A stretch of DNA of 22,182 nt, taken from NCBI GenBank assembly GCA_041623895.1, contig JBFJVZ010000068.1, forward strand, positions 1 through 22,182, given 5' to 3'. Positions 7,025 through 15,568 of the stretch are shown piece after piece. The position numbers and the translations under genes are program-made. The stretch is from JBFJVZ01 sp041623895 (GTDB lineage: Bacteria; Planctomycetota; Planctomycetia; Pirellulales; Pirellulaceae). The notes under the pieces were generated by a model that had not been told where the DNA came from, searched no databases, and saw only the letters and a program-made list of their open reading frames with translations. The number at the start of each line of letters is the position of its first letter. Within the stretch, counting starts at the first letter, position 1.

Positions 7025-8643
7025 CGCCTCGACGAATCCCCTTGTTTCTGGTCGCGGCGTCATTCCTGCTGTCGGGAATGGCGATCGGCCAGGGTCGCGC
7101 GCAGCAAAGTCGTCGCACACAACAAACGAGCGATCCAATCGTCACTGCCATTGATGCCGATTCCAGTGGCACGATTTCAACGCCGGAGCTGCGAGCGGCT
7201 GCGAAGGCTATTCGCGAACTTGACGTCAATAACGATGGAATTGTCTCTCGCGATGAAGCTTTCGGTCGCAGCAGTTCGACTCAGGGGCATGGCGGCGGCA
7301 GTCGACTGGGCGGCTACACGACACCTCCGCCAGCGAACAATGTGCCCCAGCATCCGTTCAATATTATCATCGGCAGACTGACGCACGAGAGCGGGACCGT
7401 ACGAGTGCTCTGTCATGACGATACGCGTGCGTATTTGACATATGGCGACCAACAGATTCAGCATGCGAGCAAGACGGCGGCGCACAATCTTTTGGCTGGC
7501 GAGCCATTCGACTTTGTGATCGATTCACTTCGCGCGAACACGCGTTACTTCTATCGGCTGTACTACGAATCCGGTGAGGGAATTCAACAAAGCGACGAGT
7601 ACACATTTCATACTCAGCGCGATTCCAATAGTGCGTTCGTATTTACCGTACAGGCGGATTCACATCTGGATGAGAACACCAGCGGTGATGTCTACTTGCG
7701 AACGCTGGCCAATGCACTTGCCGATCAGCCAGATTTTCATTTCGCTCTCGGCGATACGTTCATGACGGGCAAGTATGACAGGCCCGAGCTTTCGCATCCG
7801 CAATACCTGGCTCAGCGTTATTATCTCGGGCATCTATGCCACTCCGCAGCGTTGTATTTTGCGCTTGGCAATCACGATGGTGAATCGGGGAATCGAGGCT
7901 CCAATGTGTGGGCGACCACAACGCGTAAACGCTATTTTCCCAATCCATTTCCGAATGGTTTTTTCACCGGCAATGAACATCCGGAGCCGCAGGTTGGCCT
8001 GCCGGAGAATTATTACCAGTTTCACTGGGGTGCTTGCCAATTCATCGTGCTCGATCCATTTCGCCACACGACGACGCGAAATCGCCGTGGCGGATCGGGC
8101 GACAACTGGTACTGGACGATTGGCCCGCAGCAATACCAGTGGCTAAAACGTTCGCTCCAGCAGAGCGACGCAAAGCTACGGTTTGTGTTTCTGCACCACC
8201 TGGTTGGCGGCAGCGACCGTAATCAGCGGGGCGGTAAGGAAGCGGCTCCATTTTGGGAATGGGGAGGCAACAGTTCGACCGGTGAATACGAGTTCGATCG
8301 GTATCGTCCCGGCTGGGTCAAGCCGATTCACCAGTTGCTGGTCGAGCATGGCGTCAACGTTGTTTTTCACGGCCACGACCACATGTTTATCAAGCAGGAC
8401 CTGGACGGCATCGTTTATCAACTCGTTCCTCAGCCCGGCCATCCCCGATTCGGCAACACGCGCAGCGCGACCGAATACGGCTACCTTAGCGGCGCAATGC
8501 AAAGCAGCAGCGGACATGTGCGAGTGCACGTCGACAGGGATCACGCAAGAGTTGATTATGTGCGAGCCTATCTTCCGCGCAGCGAAGGCCCCGGCCGCAT
8601 GAATGGTGAAGTCAGTTACTCGTACCAGATTTCGGCAAAGTAA
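7021..8643 (+). CDS. Exported calcineurin-like metallophosphoesterase with N-terminal EF-hand pair
   Basis: The start is taken as TTG at 7021, overlapping the previous stop as TTGA; it gives a clear signal peptide (MTPRRIPLFLVAASFLLSGM, cleavage probably near residue 28), whereas the longer open frame from 6838 would put an overlapping non-signal sequence first. The mature protein (540 codons in all) has EF-hand loops at 45-56 (DADSSGTISTPE) and 68-79 (DVNNDGIVSRDE), a Gly-rich linker, a Fn3-like domain at 114-200 as in purple acid phosphatases, and a metallophosphoesterase domain with D213-S-H215, G244-D245, GNHD at 283-286, HH at 392-393 and GHDH at 451-454. All standard metal ligands seem present, so it should hydrolyse phosphate mono- or diesters outside the cytoplasm with a two-metal centre. 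Substrate is unknown. Confidence 0.85.
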   Translation: MTPRRIPLFLVAASFLLSGMAIGQGRAQQSRRTQQTSDPIVTAIDADSSGTISTPELRAAAKAIRELDVNNDGIVSRDEAFGRSSSTQGHGGGSRLGGYTTPPPANNVPQHPFNIIIGRLTHESGTVRVLCHDDTRAYLTYGDQQIQHASKTAAHNLLAGEPFDFVIDSLRANTRYFYRLYYESGEGIQQSDEYTFHTQRDSNSAFVFTVQADSHLDENTSGDVYLRTLANALADQPDFHFALGDTFMTGKYDRPELSHPQYLAQRYYLGHLCHSAALYFALGNHDGESGNRGSNVWATTTRKRYFPNPFPNGFFTGNEHPEPQVGLPENYYQFHWGACQFIVLDPFRHTTTRNRRGGSGDNWYWTIGPQQYQWLKRSLQQSDAKLRFVFLHHLVGGSDRNQRGGKEAAPFWEWGGNSSTGEYEFDRYRPGWVKPIHQLLVEHGVNVVFHGHDHMFIKQDLDGIVYQLVPQPGHPRFGNTRSATEYGYLSGAMQSSSGHVRVHVDRDHARVDYVRAYLPRSEGPGRMNGEVSYSYQISAK

Positions 8644-8801
8644 AGAGAGAGCTTTTCATCGTCAGCAAGGGTGATGGGCTCGTCACAGCCATTCGGAAAC
8701 AACATGCCTCCGCACCGCAGCCGAAAAAGCTGGTCGTCTTCCGTTCAGGCCGCGACAGTCCAATGAGTAACAAACCTACCGGTTAAGGGAGACTTGCAAC
8801 G

Positions 8802-9305
8802 ATGAGAATCTTCAGCTGCCCAGCCATCGTCATCGCGATGTTGGTTTTCGGCAACACGACAAACGCACAAGAGCAATCACGCCAAGGCCAGCGAGTTCAG
8901 CGCGGCAATGCGGATGACGCCGAAGCTGAGCGTCGCAAAGGTGACCGCAATCGCGAAGCACGCAGTGGTGGCTCGCAAGATCAGCAAGGGGCACGAGGCG
9001 GGGGCGGTCAAGGCAGAGGACGCGGGGGCGGTCAGCCCGGCGGAGGCGGGTTGTTTCGCTTGCTGGATGTCGACCGCGATGGACAGCTATCAGCTAAAGA
9101 GATCGATGGTGCGATCGCTGTGCTCAGCAAACTTGATACCAACAAAGACGGTGTCCTGGACGGGGAAGAACTGAATGTCCGTGGTGGCGGTGGTCGCGGC
9201 GGTCAGGGCGGCGAGCGTAAAGATCAAGGGGCACAAGCTTCACCGCGCCGTGGAGGTCAAATTGCAGAAGATAAGCGTGGTCGAAACCTACCTGGTGTGA
9301 ATTAA
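8802..9305 (+). CDS. Small exported EF-hand protein with Gly/Arg-rich flanks
   Basis: A 167-residue protein with a signal peptide (MRIFSCPAIVIAMLVFGNTT, likely cut after NAQ near residue 23). The core, residues 85-125, is one EF-hand pair with loops at 89-100 (DVDRDGQLSAKE) and 112-123 (DTNKDGVLDGEE), both with all calcium-ligand positions filled. It is flanked by low-complexity sequence: an acidic/basic stretch at 30-60, a Gly/Gln/Arg tract at 63-84, and another RGGGGRGGQGG tract at 127-137. There is no enzyme domain. An AAGGGAG ribosome-binding site at 8785-8791 supports the ATG at 8802. It sits 158 bases after the phosphoesterase and 12 bases before the sulfatase start, and is probably a calcium-binding companion of the exported enzymes; its exact role is unknown. 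Confidence 0.8.
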   Translation: MRIFSCPAIVIAMLVFGNTTNAQEQSRQGQRVQRGNADDAEAERRKGDRNREARSGGSQDQQGARGGGGQGRGRGGGQPGGGGLFRLLDVDRDGQLSAKEIDGAIAVLSKLDTNKDGVLDGEELNVRGGGGRGGQGGERKDQGAQASPRRGGQIAEDKRGRNLPGVN

Positions 9306-9308
9306 GGA
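9304..9308 (+). promoter_or_regulatory. Ribosome-binding site fixing the sulfatase start
   Basis: AAGGA ends nine bases before the ATG at 9318, a good spacing, and is too close to the TTG at 9309 to serve it. It overlaps the stop codon of the EF-hand gene. Confidence 0.6.
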
Positions 9309-9317
9309 TTGCTCGGC

Positions 9318-10766
9318 ATGAAGATACATTACTCGGCACTGCTGCTTTTCACTCTGCTCGCCACGAACGTCAATGCGGCTGGTCGGCCCAACATTGTGTT
9401 CATGATGTCGGACGACCAGGCATGGAACGGTCTTTCCGTGGCCATGCACCCCGATCTTCCGTGGTCGAAGAGTTCGATTGTCGAAACTCCTAATCTGGAA
9501 AAGTTGGCGAGTCAAGGCATGCGTTTTTCGGCGGCCTATGCGCCAGCCTCGGTGTGTTCGCCAACCCGCATCAGTCTGCAAACGGGTAAGAGCCCCGCAG
9601 CCATGCACTGGACCAAGGCGGCTCCGGCCCAGTCGGGTCACCAGATGATCGAACCCCGAAACATCCGCCAGCTTGATCGCGGCGAGGTCACGATTGGCGA
9701 ACTATTGCGCGATGCCGGCTACGCGACCGCGCACTATGGCAAATGGCACATCGGCGGCGGTGGGCCTGCCGCGCACGGTTACGACGAGAGCGATGGCGAT
9801 ATCGGCAACGAATACGCTCACCGGTACGGCGATCCGAATCCGGCCGACATCTTCGGCATGGCCAAACGTGCCGCGGCCTTCATGGAAAAGAATCAGCGAG
9901 CGAACAAGCCGTTCTTCATCCAGATGTCGTGGCACGCTCTGCACGCACCGCAGAACGCGATGAGGGCAACGCTTGTCAAGTACGCACAGAAGATGGGCGG
10001 AAGTATCAATGACAAACGCGTCGGCAGCGCGGCGATCGCGGAAAACCTGGACACCGGCGTGGGCATGGTCGTCGATGCCGTCGATCGTCTTGGTCTGGCC
10101 GAAAACACGTACGTGATTTACATGTCGGATAACGGCAGTGGTGGCGGAGGCGGTGGAAAGGGTGGCCGCGGAAGGCGTGGCGGACTTTCCGGTGGCAAAG
10201 GCAGCGTCTGGGAAGGCGGAATTCGCGTCCCGCTGATCATTCGTGGTCCCGGCGTTCCTGAGAACTCGTGGTGCCATCAGCGCGTCGTCGGCTACGACTT
10301 TTATCCGACCTACTGCCAATGGGCAGGCATTTCAGCGTCAAAATTGCCCCACAATCTCGAGGGCGGAAGCATCATCGGTTTGCTCGCAGATGGCAAAGGC
10401 TCGGTCACCCGCAGGCGAGAAGAAATGATGTTTCACTTTCCGCACTACCAGAGTGGTGACGGTCCACATTCGGCACTGCTGCTGGGCGATCACAAGCTGA
10501 TGAAGTTTTACGAAGATGGTCGTCTTGCGTTGTTCGACATCAAGGCTGACATCTCCGAGCAAAATGACCTTGCCAAACAGATGCCGGAGAAAGCCGCTGA
10601 GCTCGATGCGAAGTTGGTGAAGTACCTCAAAGATGTCAACGCGCAGATGGCGGTGCCGAATCCAAACTACGATCCGAACCGGCCACCAACCGTTCGCAAG
10701 GGAGGCGGTGGTGGAAACAAGAACAGTAAAAATCCAAAACCAAATCGACGGAGAAGAAATCGATGA
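9318..10766 (+). CDS. Exported type I (formylglycine) sulfatase
   Basis: A 482-residue sulfatase of the alkaline-phosphatase superfamily. The signal peptide covers residues 1-20 (MKIHYSALLLFTLLATNVNA). Metal-site and catalytic landmarks: PNIVFMMSDDQ at 24-34; C80-S-P-T-R84, the motif whose cysteine becomes formylglycine; GYATAHYGKWH at 134-144; HALHAPQ at 206-212; SDNG at 270-273; and GGKGSVWEGGIRVP at 292-305. It should release sulfate from a sulfated polysaccharide or ester in the periplasm or outside; substrate cannot be told. Unusual points are a Gly/Lys/Arg tract at 274-293 beside the metal-binding SDNG and a C-terminal tail, 455-482, that is Gly-, Asn- and Arg-rich and ends in RRRRNR. 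No formylglycine-generating enzyme or anSME lies in the window. The stop overlaps the next gene as ATGA (10763-10766). Confidence 0.92.
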   Translation: MKIHYSALLLFTLLATNVNAAGRPNIVFMMSDDQAWNGLSVAMHPDLPWSKSSIVETPNLEKLASQGMRFSAAYAPASVCSPTRISLQTGKSPAAMHWTKAAPAQSGHQMIEPRNIRQLDRGEVTIGELLRDAGYATAHYGKWHIGGGGPAAHGYDESDGDIGNEYAHRYGDPNPADIFGMAKRAAAFMEKNQRANKPFFIQMSWHALHAPQNAMRATLVKYAQKMGGSINDKRVGSAAIAENLDTGVGMVVDAVDRLGLAENTYVIYMSDNGSGGGGGGKGGRGRRGGLSGGKGSVWEGGIRVPLIIRGPGVPENSWCHQRVVGYDFYPTYCQWAGISASKLPHNLEGGSIIGLLADGKGSVTRRREEMMFHFPHYQSGDGPHSALLLGDHKLMKFYEDGRLALFDIKADISEQNDLAKQMPEKAAELDAKLVKYLKDVNAQMAVPNPNYDPNRPPTVRKGGGGGNKNSKNPKPNRRRRNR

Positions 10767-11071
10767 ACCCGGCAATTCGGTCCGCAATCGCCCCTGTTTG
10801 CTTGTGGATTGTCGTTTCCACGGCCAACGCACAGCGGCCACCGCGCAAGCCCCGCATGAATGACACGATCAAGGCCAACATCTACGCCGACAACTCGTTC
10901 CAACTGTACATCAATGGAGAACTGGTGGCGGTGGACTCGATTTCATTCGTGCCGCATAACGTCATCTCCGTCGACATTCTGCCGAAGTATCCGATGACGA
11001 TTGCCGCCATGGGAATCGATAACGCTGATCCCAAGACCGGCATGGAATATTGCTCCGAAACCTGGACATGA
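10763..11071 (+). CDS. Short exported protein, probably C-terminally truncated
   Basis: A 102-residue protein starting at the ATGA overlap with the sulfatase stop. Residues 1-23 form a signal peptide (AIAPVCLWIVVSTANAQ at the end). The rest, FQLYINGELVAVDSISFVPH then VISVDILPKYPMTIAAMGID and DNADPKTGMEY, looks like the first half of a beta-sandwich domain with a lectin- or carbohydrate-binding-like feel. From memory, related planctomycete proteins go on for roughly another hundred residues after GMEY; here six residues (CSETWT) follow and the frame stops, overlapping the next start as ATGA (11068-11071). It may be a deletion product whose new junction lies close to 11049, or a genuinely short form. 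Function is unknown. Confidence 0.65.
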   Translation: MNPAIRSAIAPVCLWIVVSTANAQRPPRKPRMNDTIKANIYADNSFQLYINGELVAVDSISFVPHNVISVDILPKYPMTIAAMGIDNADPKTGMEYCSETWT

Positions 11072-12795
11072 ACATGAAAACTCTCCTCTCCACAAGCCTC
11101 GTTCTTATTTCTGCTTCGCTCGCTTCGGCGCATGAGGGTCACTCGCACGCTCCGTCCTCCGAAACGCAAAAGCAGATCGAACGTCTAAACACAGCGCCTC
11201 ATGCGGTTCGACTGGTCGTGCAGCGCGATGGGGTCGCCGCAACGAAGCGTCCTAAAATGGCTTCGTTCTTTGATGCCTTCCAGGACAAGGTTAAGGTGCG
11301 TTTTGACACCGACTTTCTGTATGTCGAATCACGCGGCATGCCGGACCATCCGATGATGATTGGGATCACGGCCTGGCAGCAACAGGTGCCGTTGCCGCAG
11401 AACTACCGCGGCAACAATGCGTGGCGAATTCCACTGCATCCGGTACCCTCTGGCAATCCGATGTCGGCAAAGTCGCACTTCTTTCGCGGTGCCATCGCGC
11501 TGGCGGTCAACGGCGTGCCGATCTTCAACCCGATCAAGAATGACGGCCGCACTGACACGTTGAAAGCAGGCGAATTGGATCAATGGGGCGGCCATTGCGG
11601 CCGCGCAGACGACTATCACTATCACATCGCGCCTGTGCATTTGGAAAAGATGGTCGGCAAAGGAAACCCGGTCGCCGTTGCACTCGATGGCTACCCCATC
11701 TACGGATACAACGACCCCAACGGGCAGCCGCCGACAAATCTTGACTGGCTTAACGGCCATCAAGACGCGGACGGTAACTATCACTATCACGCCACCAAAA
11801 CGTACCCGTATTTGAACGGCGGCTTCTTTGGCGAAGTCGTCGAGCGAGACGGTCAGGTCGATCCACAACCGCGAGCTCAAGGGGCGCGGCCCGCGATGCC
11901 GCCCTTGCGGGGTGCCAAAATTACCGGCTTCGAGAATCCCCAGCCGGGAAGTTACATTGTCAGATACGATGTCTACGGCGATCAGCGATCGGTCGAATAC
12001 ACCGTCGCCGAAAACGGATCGGCGAGGTTCAACTATGTTTCGCCACAAGGTACGAAGAGTGAAAACTACACACCCCGTCAGCGTGGCGGAGGCGGCCGTG
12101 GAAGCAGCGGTCGACCTCCGGCACCGCCTCCCCAGGACCGGCGACCGGCTGAAATACGTCCGCCGCAGCGCGGTCCCAATGACCCACCTGGACGCCGCGG
12201 TGGCGACCCAATCACCCGTGCTTTAGATACCAATCGCGACGGCCGGATTGACAAGGCCGAGCTGCGGAACGCGGCACAGTCACTTCGCACGCTGGACAGG
12301 AACAAAGACGGTCAAATCACAGAAGAAGAATTGCGAGCTCCGGGCGGCGGCCGTGGCGGCGAAGACAGACCGCCGCGTCCCGGCGAACAAGCAAGCAGAG
12401 CTGGGCCCCAAGGACGGAGCGAACGCGGCGGACCGACGCCGGGCGACGGTCCACGTCAACCCTGGATTCTGGTGCATGCGGACGAAGTCGACTTGAACAA
12501 CGACAAGATCGTCAGTCGCGAAGAGATTGTCGGCGAAGCGACCCGCGCATTCGCAGGCTACGACGCCAACAACGATGGCCGGCTAACGCAAGACGAAAAT
12601 AGCGTACGCGGCGGTTCCAAAAGTGCGATGGCCGGTTTCATCCGCGGTCACGCCGGGGAACTTGACCGCGACAACAATGGAATCCTGACAGCCGCCGAAG
12701 TGGTGGGCAACGCCGAGCGGATGTTCGGTAAGATGGACACCAATCAAGACGATAAGGTCACCGCGGAAGAACTGGAAGTCGCGCGACGGAAGTAG
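11068..12795 (+). CDS. Exported YHYH-domain protein with six EF-hand loops
   Basis: The start is ATG at 11068 (ATGA overlap with the previous stop) or the ATG two codons later at 11074; both give a signal peptide ending near ASAHEGH (residues 1-21), while the TTG at 11050 would spoil it. The protein has 575 residues. The YHYH domain spans about 120-260 with DYHYH at 182-186 and NYHYH at 237-241, plus LDGYPIYGY at 206-214; the histidine clusters suggest metal binding, but the biochemical role of this family is not established to my knowledge. A beta-rich segment follows (284-336), then a Gly/Pro/Arg linker, and EF-hand loops at 387-398, 410-421, 475-486, 499-510, 533-544 and 557-568, most with standard D-x-D/N-x-D/N-G spacing. 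It is the last gene of the sigma-led run and convergent with the GEVED gene. Confidence 0.85.
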   Translation: MNMKTLLSTSLVLISASLASAHEGHSHAPSSETQKQIERLNTAPHAVRLVVQRDGVAATKRPKMASFFDAFQDKVKVRFDTDFLYVESRGMPDHPMMIGITAWQQQVPLPQNYRGNNAWRIPLHPVPSGNPMSAKSHFFRGAIALAVNGVPIFNPIKNDGRTDTLKAGELDQWGGHCGRADDYHYHIAPVHLEKMVGKGNPVAVALDGYPIYGYNDPNGQPPTNLDWLNGHQDADGNYHYHATKTYPYLNGGFFGEVVERDGQVDPQPRAQGARPAMPPLRGAKITGFENPQPGSYIVRYDVYGDQRSVEYTVAENGSARFNYVSPQGTKSENYTPRQRGGGGRGSSGRPPAPPPQDRRPAEIRPPQRGPNDPPGRRGGDPITRALDTNRDGRIDKAELRNAAQSLRTLDRNKDGQITEEELRAPGGGRGGEDRPPRPGEQASRAGPQGRSERGGPTPGDGPRQPWILVHADEVDLNNDKIVSREEIVGEATRAFAGYDANNDGRLTQDENSVRGGSKSAMAGFIRGHAGELDRDNNGILTAAEVVGNAERMFGKMDTNQDDKVTAEELEVARRK

Positions 12796-12834
12796 TTCAA
12801 TCGCAGGTTTCCAACGAGTCGCGATGTCCTTTCA

Positions 12835-15393
12835 TCAATGGCCTCGAGCCTTGACTACCAACGTAAACAAGCCGCTGGCGATGTTTTCATTGTTTACGTA
12901 CGGGGTCAGAGGATCATCGCCAACTCGTTCTTGAAGTTGTTTCCAGTCAGAGGCTGCGGAAATCGGAATGGGGTCGACAACAACGCCTCGAAACGGTCTG
13001 GAAGTTATCCCGCTGAAATTCTTGAGGGCATCGATTGTTTCGGCCAGCGTATCAAAATCGCGATCGATACGATCAACCGGCAAGCGTCGATCCAAATCGA
13101 TCCGTGGTGCCGCCGGGGAGACGTTTTCTGCTTCGGACTCATTGCTTTGCTGTCCCAGGAAATTGATCACCAGCAGTGCATCCAGTGCCGTAGCCGTTTG
13201 GCTACCGTTGACATCGACGTAATGTTCAGGCAATTCTGCTTCGGCAGTCGGCGCCGCTAGCGGAACCGTGGCGACTGCCGACCGTCCAATGAAATTGATG
13301 ATCAGCAGCGCATCCAGGCTGGTCGTCTCTTCATTGAAATTGACATCGGTTGCAGCCAACGGATTTTGCCACGGCAACGTGTTGATTGTTTCGACGCGGG
13401 CATTGCCGTTGCTCAAAATGTGCCGCTGTTCCCCGGCCACGAAAACTGGTGCCTCGACATTCCAGCCGGAACCATAGCTCACTGTGTCGTCCGCGTCATG
13501 CTTGACAAGCAAAGAATTAGAAGCGTCGGTTGTTTCGATCACGCTGGGGGCATCCAAAATCAATTGGTTTGGACTTGCGCCGATGATATCGATCTCCTCT
13601 ACGTTGGAGATTGCGTTGCCGGCGTCAGTCAAGTCCAGTGTTTGCCCGCTTCCGGTCAAGCGAAGTTTGTCGTAGCCATCGGAAGCGCTAAAAGAAATCG
13701 GTATCGAATTTGGAATTGCCGATGTCAGATTCGCGAGTCCAACATTGTTATCTCCACCGGTACCATGAAACTCCAACGCGGACACCGCGCCGCCGCCGCC
13801 GCGAAACAATTCGATTGAATCCTTCGTCACCGTGATTTCACTGCCGTCAGCTGAGACCTCCACGTGACCAGCAATCAAATCGACATGCGCAGTAGCGCCC
13901 AGGTCGCCATCCAAGATCGAGTGCCGATAATCCTCCACTTCGCCGTCGGCGGCCGCACCGCCGGGTTGCAGGCCGCCAGTCGAACTGATTCTGAATCGAG
14001 TGAATGTGTCGCCAGGTGTCGAACCGGCCGGGACCGTGTAGGAAACAATGTTGTCTCCAGCCACAACATCGATGCTGGTCCCTTGCCCAAGATGTTCGTC
14101 CGGGTGATCAAACAGGCCGTTGCCGTTGAAATCAATCCAGGCATCTAGCTTGGCGTCAGCGGAAGCTGTAACCAGAAAACTTGAGGTCGTTGCCGCTGCA
14201 GTGGTGGCGATCGCGGCGGCAATCTGCAGAACACCGTCATCGTCGTTGGTTCCGTCCCCGTCATCACCGGTTGCATTGTTGCCAGGCTGCCCATCGGCCT
14301 CGGGATCGACTAGCGATCCCAACAGCAGACCTGAACCTAATGCGTGCGAAGCACCAGCGGGCAACAGCGTTTGGTAGCTATTGGGCGCGTCGCCAAAATC
14401 GACACCCCCGGACCCGGAGCCAACGATCGAAACGGTCACCGAGTTGAACGACACTTCGCTCAGCGGCACCGGATCTTCGGTACCGAAGACCAGCACGTCA
14501 CTTCTTACCGGTTCGTCAGCCGGACTTCCTGTGAAGGTGATCTCGCCCTCGGCATCGGCATTAAGCCGTACGGACCACAATGACCTTTTGTCACCTTCGC
14601 GGCCAAAAAAACCAGAGCCGTCGAAAGAGCCGACTTCGCTAAACACATTGGGATCCAAAAGCATGTTGTCGTCGGGATCACGGTCACCATCAACAGCGGT
14701 TAATCCAAAAGGATAATCTTCACTAGGCTGAAAGGCACGGCGAAATGCTTCTGCGTCGGACCTAACACCTTTGGCAATTTCATCGACTACCAGTGACGGC
14801 GAGCCTTCGGACACCGTCAACCCTATTGCTTCAACCGTCAAGTTGGGAACATCCGTCTCGAACAAAGCGTTGACAAATTTGAGCTCAAAACGAAATGGAT
14901 TGTTTTCACTTGGATTTTGGTCGTCGATGAACCTGTTCTGGACTATTTCGACGTTGCCCGCACCGATCCCCGATAAAGCCTCCAGCGCGGCCCGCAGGTT
15001 TAAAATCGTTTCACTGACGCTCGGACCGAAGACGATGTCACCAGTCGTTTCACTGCCAAACGCCAATCGATAACTGCCACCGGTAGTCTTGTTGGAGAAC
15101 GTCAAACGTTGGGTTTCGGAAAACACCACCGAGAAGGAATCCGGATTATCGTAGGCCACATCCAGAAATGCGGCGAACACGCCCGTCGGCTCCGGTCTGA
15201 CATCTTGCACCGACGCACGCAACAAGAAGTCATTGCCGACAGCAATCTGGTTGTTCGGCAAGGGCGCCCCGGTTAAGTCAGTCGCGTCCAAAGTGATGGC
15301 GATCTGCGCCAATAAACAACGGTCCTCTAATCGCTCAATCGATCGTCGGTGACGATGGTGCCGTCGCACGTTGACTCTTCGACGCTTTGACAT
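12835..15393 (-). CDS. Large exported planctomycete surface protein: cohesin-like, GEVED and dockerin-like domains
   Basis: The ATG at 15393 is chosen because a GAAGG site lies six bases before it; the GTG at 15420 adds only nine residues. The 852-residue protein begins with an Arg/His-rich stretch and RLEDRCLLA (21-29), the N-terminal motif typical of exported planctomycete proteins. Residues about 50-325 make a cohesin-like sandwich (GVFAAFLDVAYD at 71-82; SDVLVFGTEDPVP at 298-310) interrupted by an extra domain. Residues 325-492 are a GEVED domain (DFGDAPNSY at 332-340, AWIDFNGNGLFD at 418-429, GEVEDY at 484-489). Two dockerin-like repeats follow near 676-702 (DVNFNEETTSLDALLIINF) and 724-747 (YVDVNGSQTATALDALLVIN), with fewer acidic ligands than a true dockerin. 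It is probably a cell-surface or secreted adhesion protein; binding partner unknown. Confidence 0.85.
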   Translation of the reverse strand: MSKRRRVNVRRHHRHRRSIERLEDRCLLAQIAITLDATDLTGAPLPNNQIAVGNDFLLRASVQDVRPEPTGVFAAFLDVAYDNPDSFSVVFSETQRLTFSNKTTGGSYRLAFGSETTGDIVFGPSVSETILNLRAALEALSGIGAGNVEIVQNRFIDDQNPSENNPFRFELKFVNALFETDVPNLTVEAIGLTVSEGSPSLVVDEIAKGVRSDAEAFRRAFQPSEDYPFGLTAVDGDRDPDDNMLLDPNVFSEVGSFDGSGFFGREGDKRSLWSVRLNADAEGEITFTGSPADEPVRSDVLVFGTEDPVPLSEVSFNSVTVSIVGSGSGGVDFGDAPNSYQTLLPAGASHALGSGLLLGSLVDPEADGQPGNNATGDDGDGTNDDDGVLQIAAAIATTAAATTSSFLVTASADAKLDAWIDFNGNGLFDHPDEHLGQGTSIDVVAGDNIVSYTVPAGSTPGDTFTRFRISSTGGLQPGGAAADGEVEDYRHSILDGDLGATAHVDLIAGHVEVSADGSEITVTKDSIELFRGGGGAVSALEFHGTGGDNNVGLANLTSAIPNSIPISFSASDGYDKLRLTGSGQTLDLTDAGNAISNVEEIDIIGASPNQLILDAPSVIETTDASNSLLVKHDADDTVSYGSGWNVEAPVFVAGEQRHILSNGNARVETINTLPWQNPLAATDVNFNEETTSLDALLIINFIGRSAVATVPLAAPTAEAELPEHYVDVNGSQTATALDALLVINFLGQQSNESEAENVSPAAPRIDLDRRLPVDRIDRDFDTLAETIDALKNFSGITSRPFRGVVVDPIPISAASDWKQLQERVGDDPLTPYVNNENIASGLFTLVVKARGH

Positions 15394-15399
15394 CGCACA

Positions 15400-15404
15400 C
15401 CTTC
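15400..15404 (-). promoter_or_regulatory. Ribosome-binding site fixing the GEVED-protein start
   Basis: On the minus strand GAAGG lies six bases before the ATG at 15393, which decides for this start over the in-frame GTG at 15420. Confidence 0.5.
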
Positions 15405-15568
15405 TATACCGGCGCTTCACTCAAGTGAGGCTCGTCCAAAACGGGCGATCACCACATCATAAATCGGCGGGCAAAGGATTGCACCTATTCCTCAGTTTGG
15501 CATCCGAGGCAACACGCTACCGAGATCTGCGGAGCGATGCCGGGTTTGGACAGCGGCCGCCGACGTGG

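Noticed and set aside
8671..8766. A possible 30-codon gene in the gap before the small EF-hand gene
   Set aside because: Its composition is unremarkable and no ribosome-binding site or family feature was seen; the gap is better called intergenic.
15417..15428. Near-palindrome TCACTCAAGTGA before the GEVED gene
   Set aside because: Arms of only five bases are expected often by chance, and nothing else supports an operator here.
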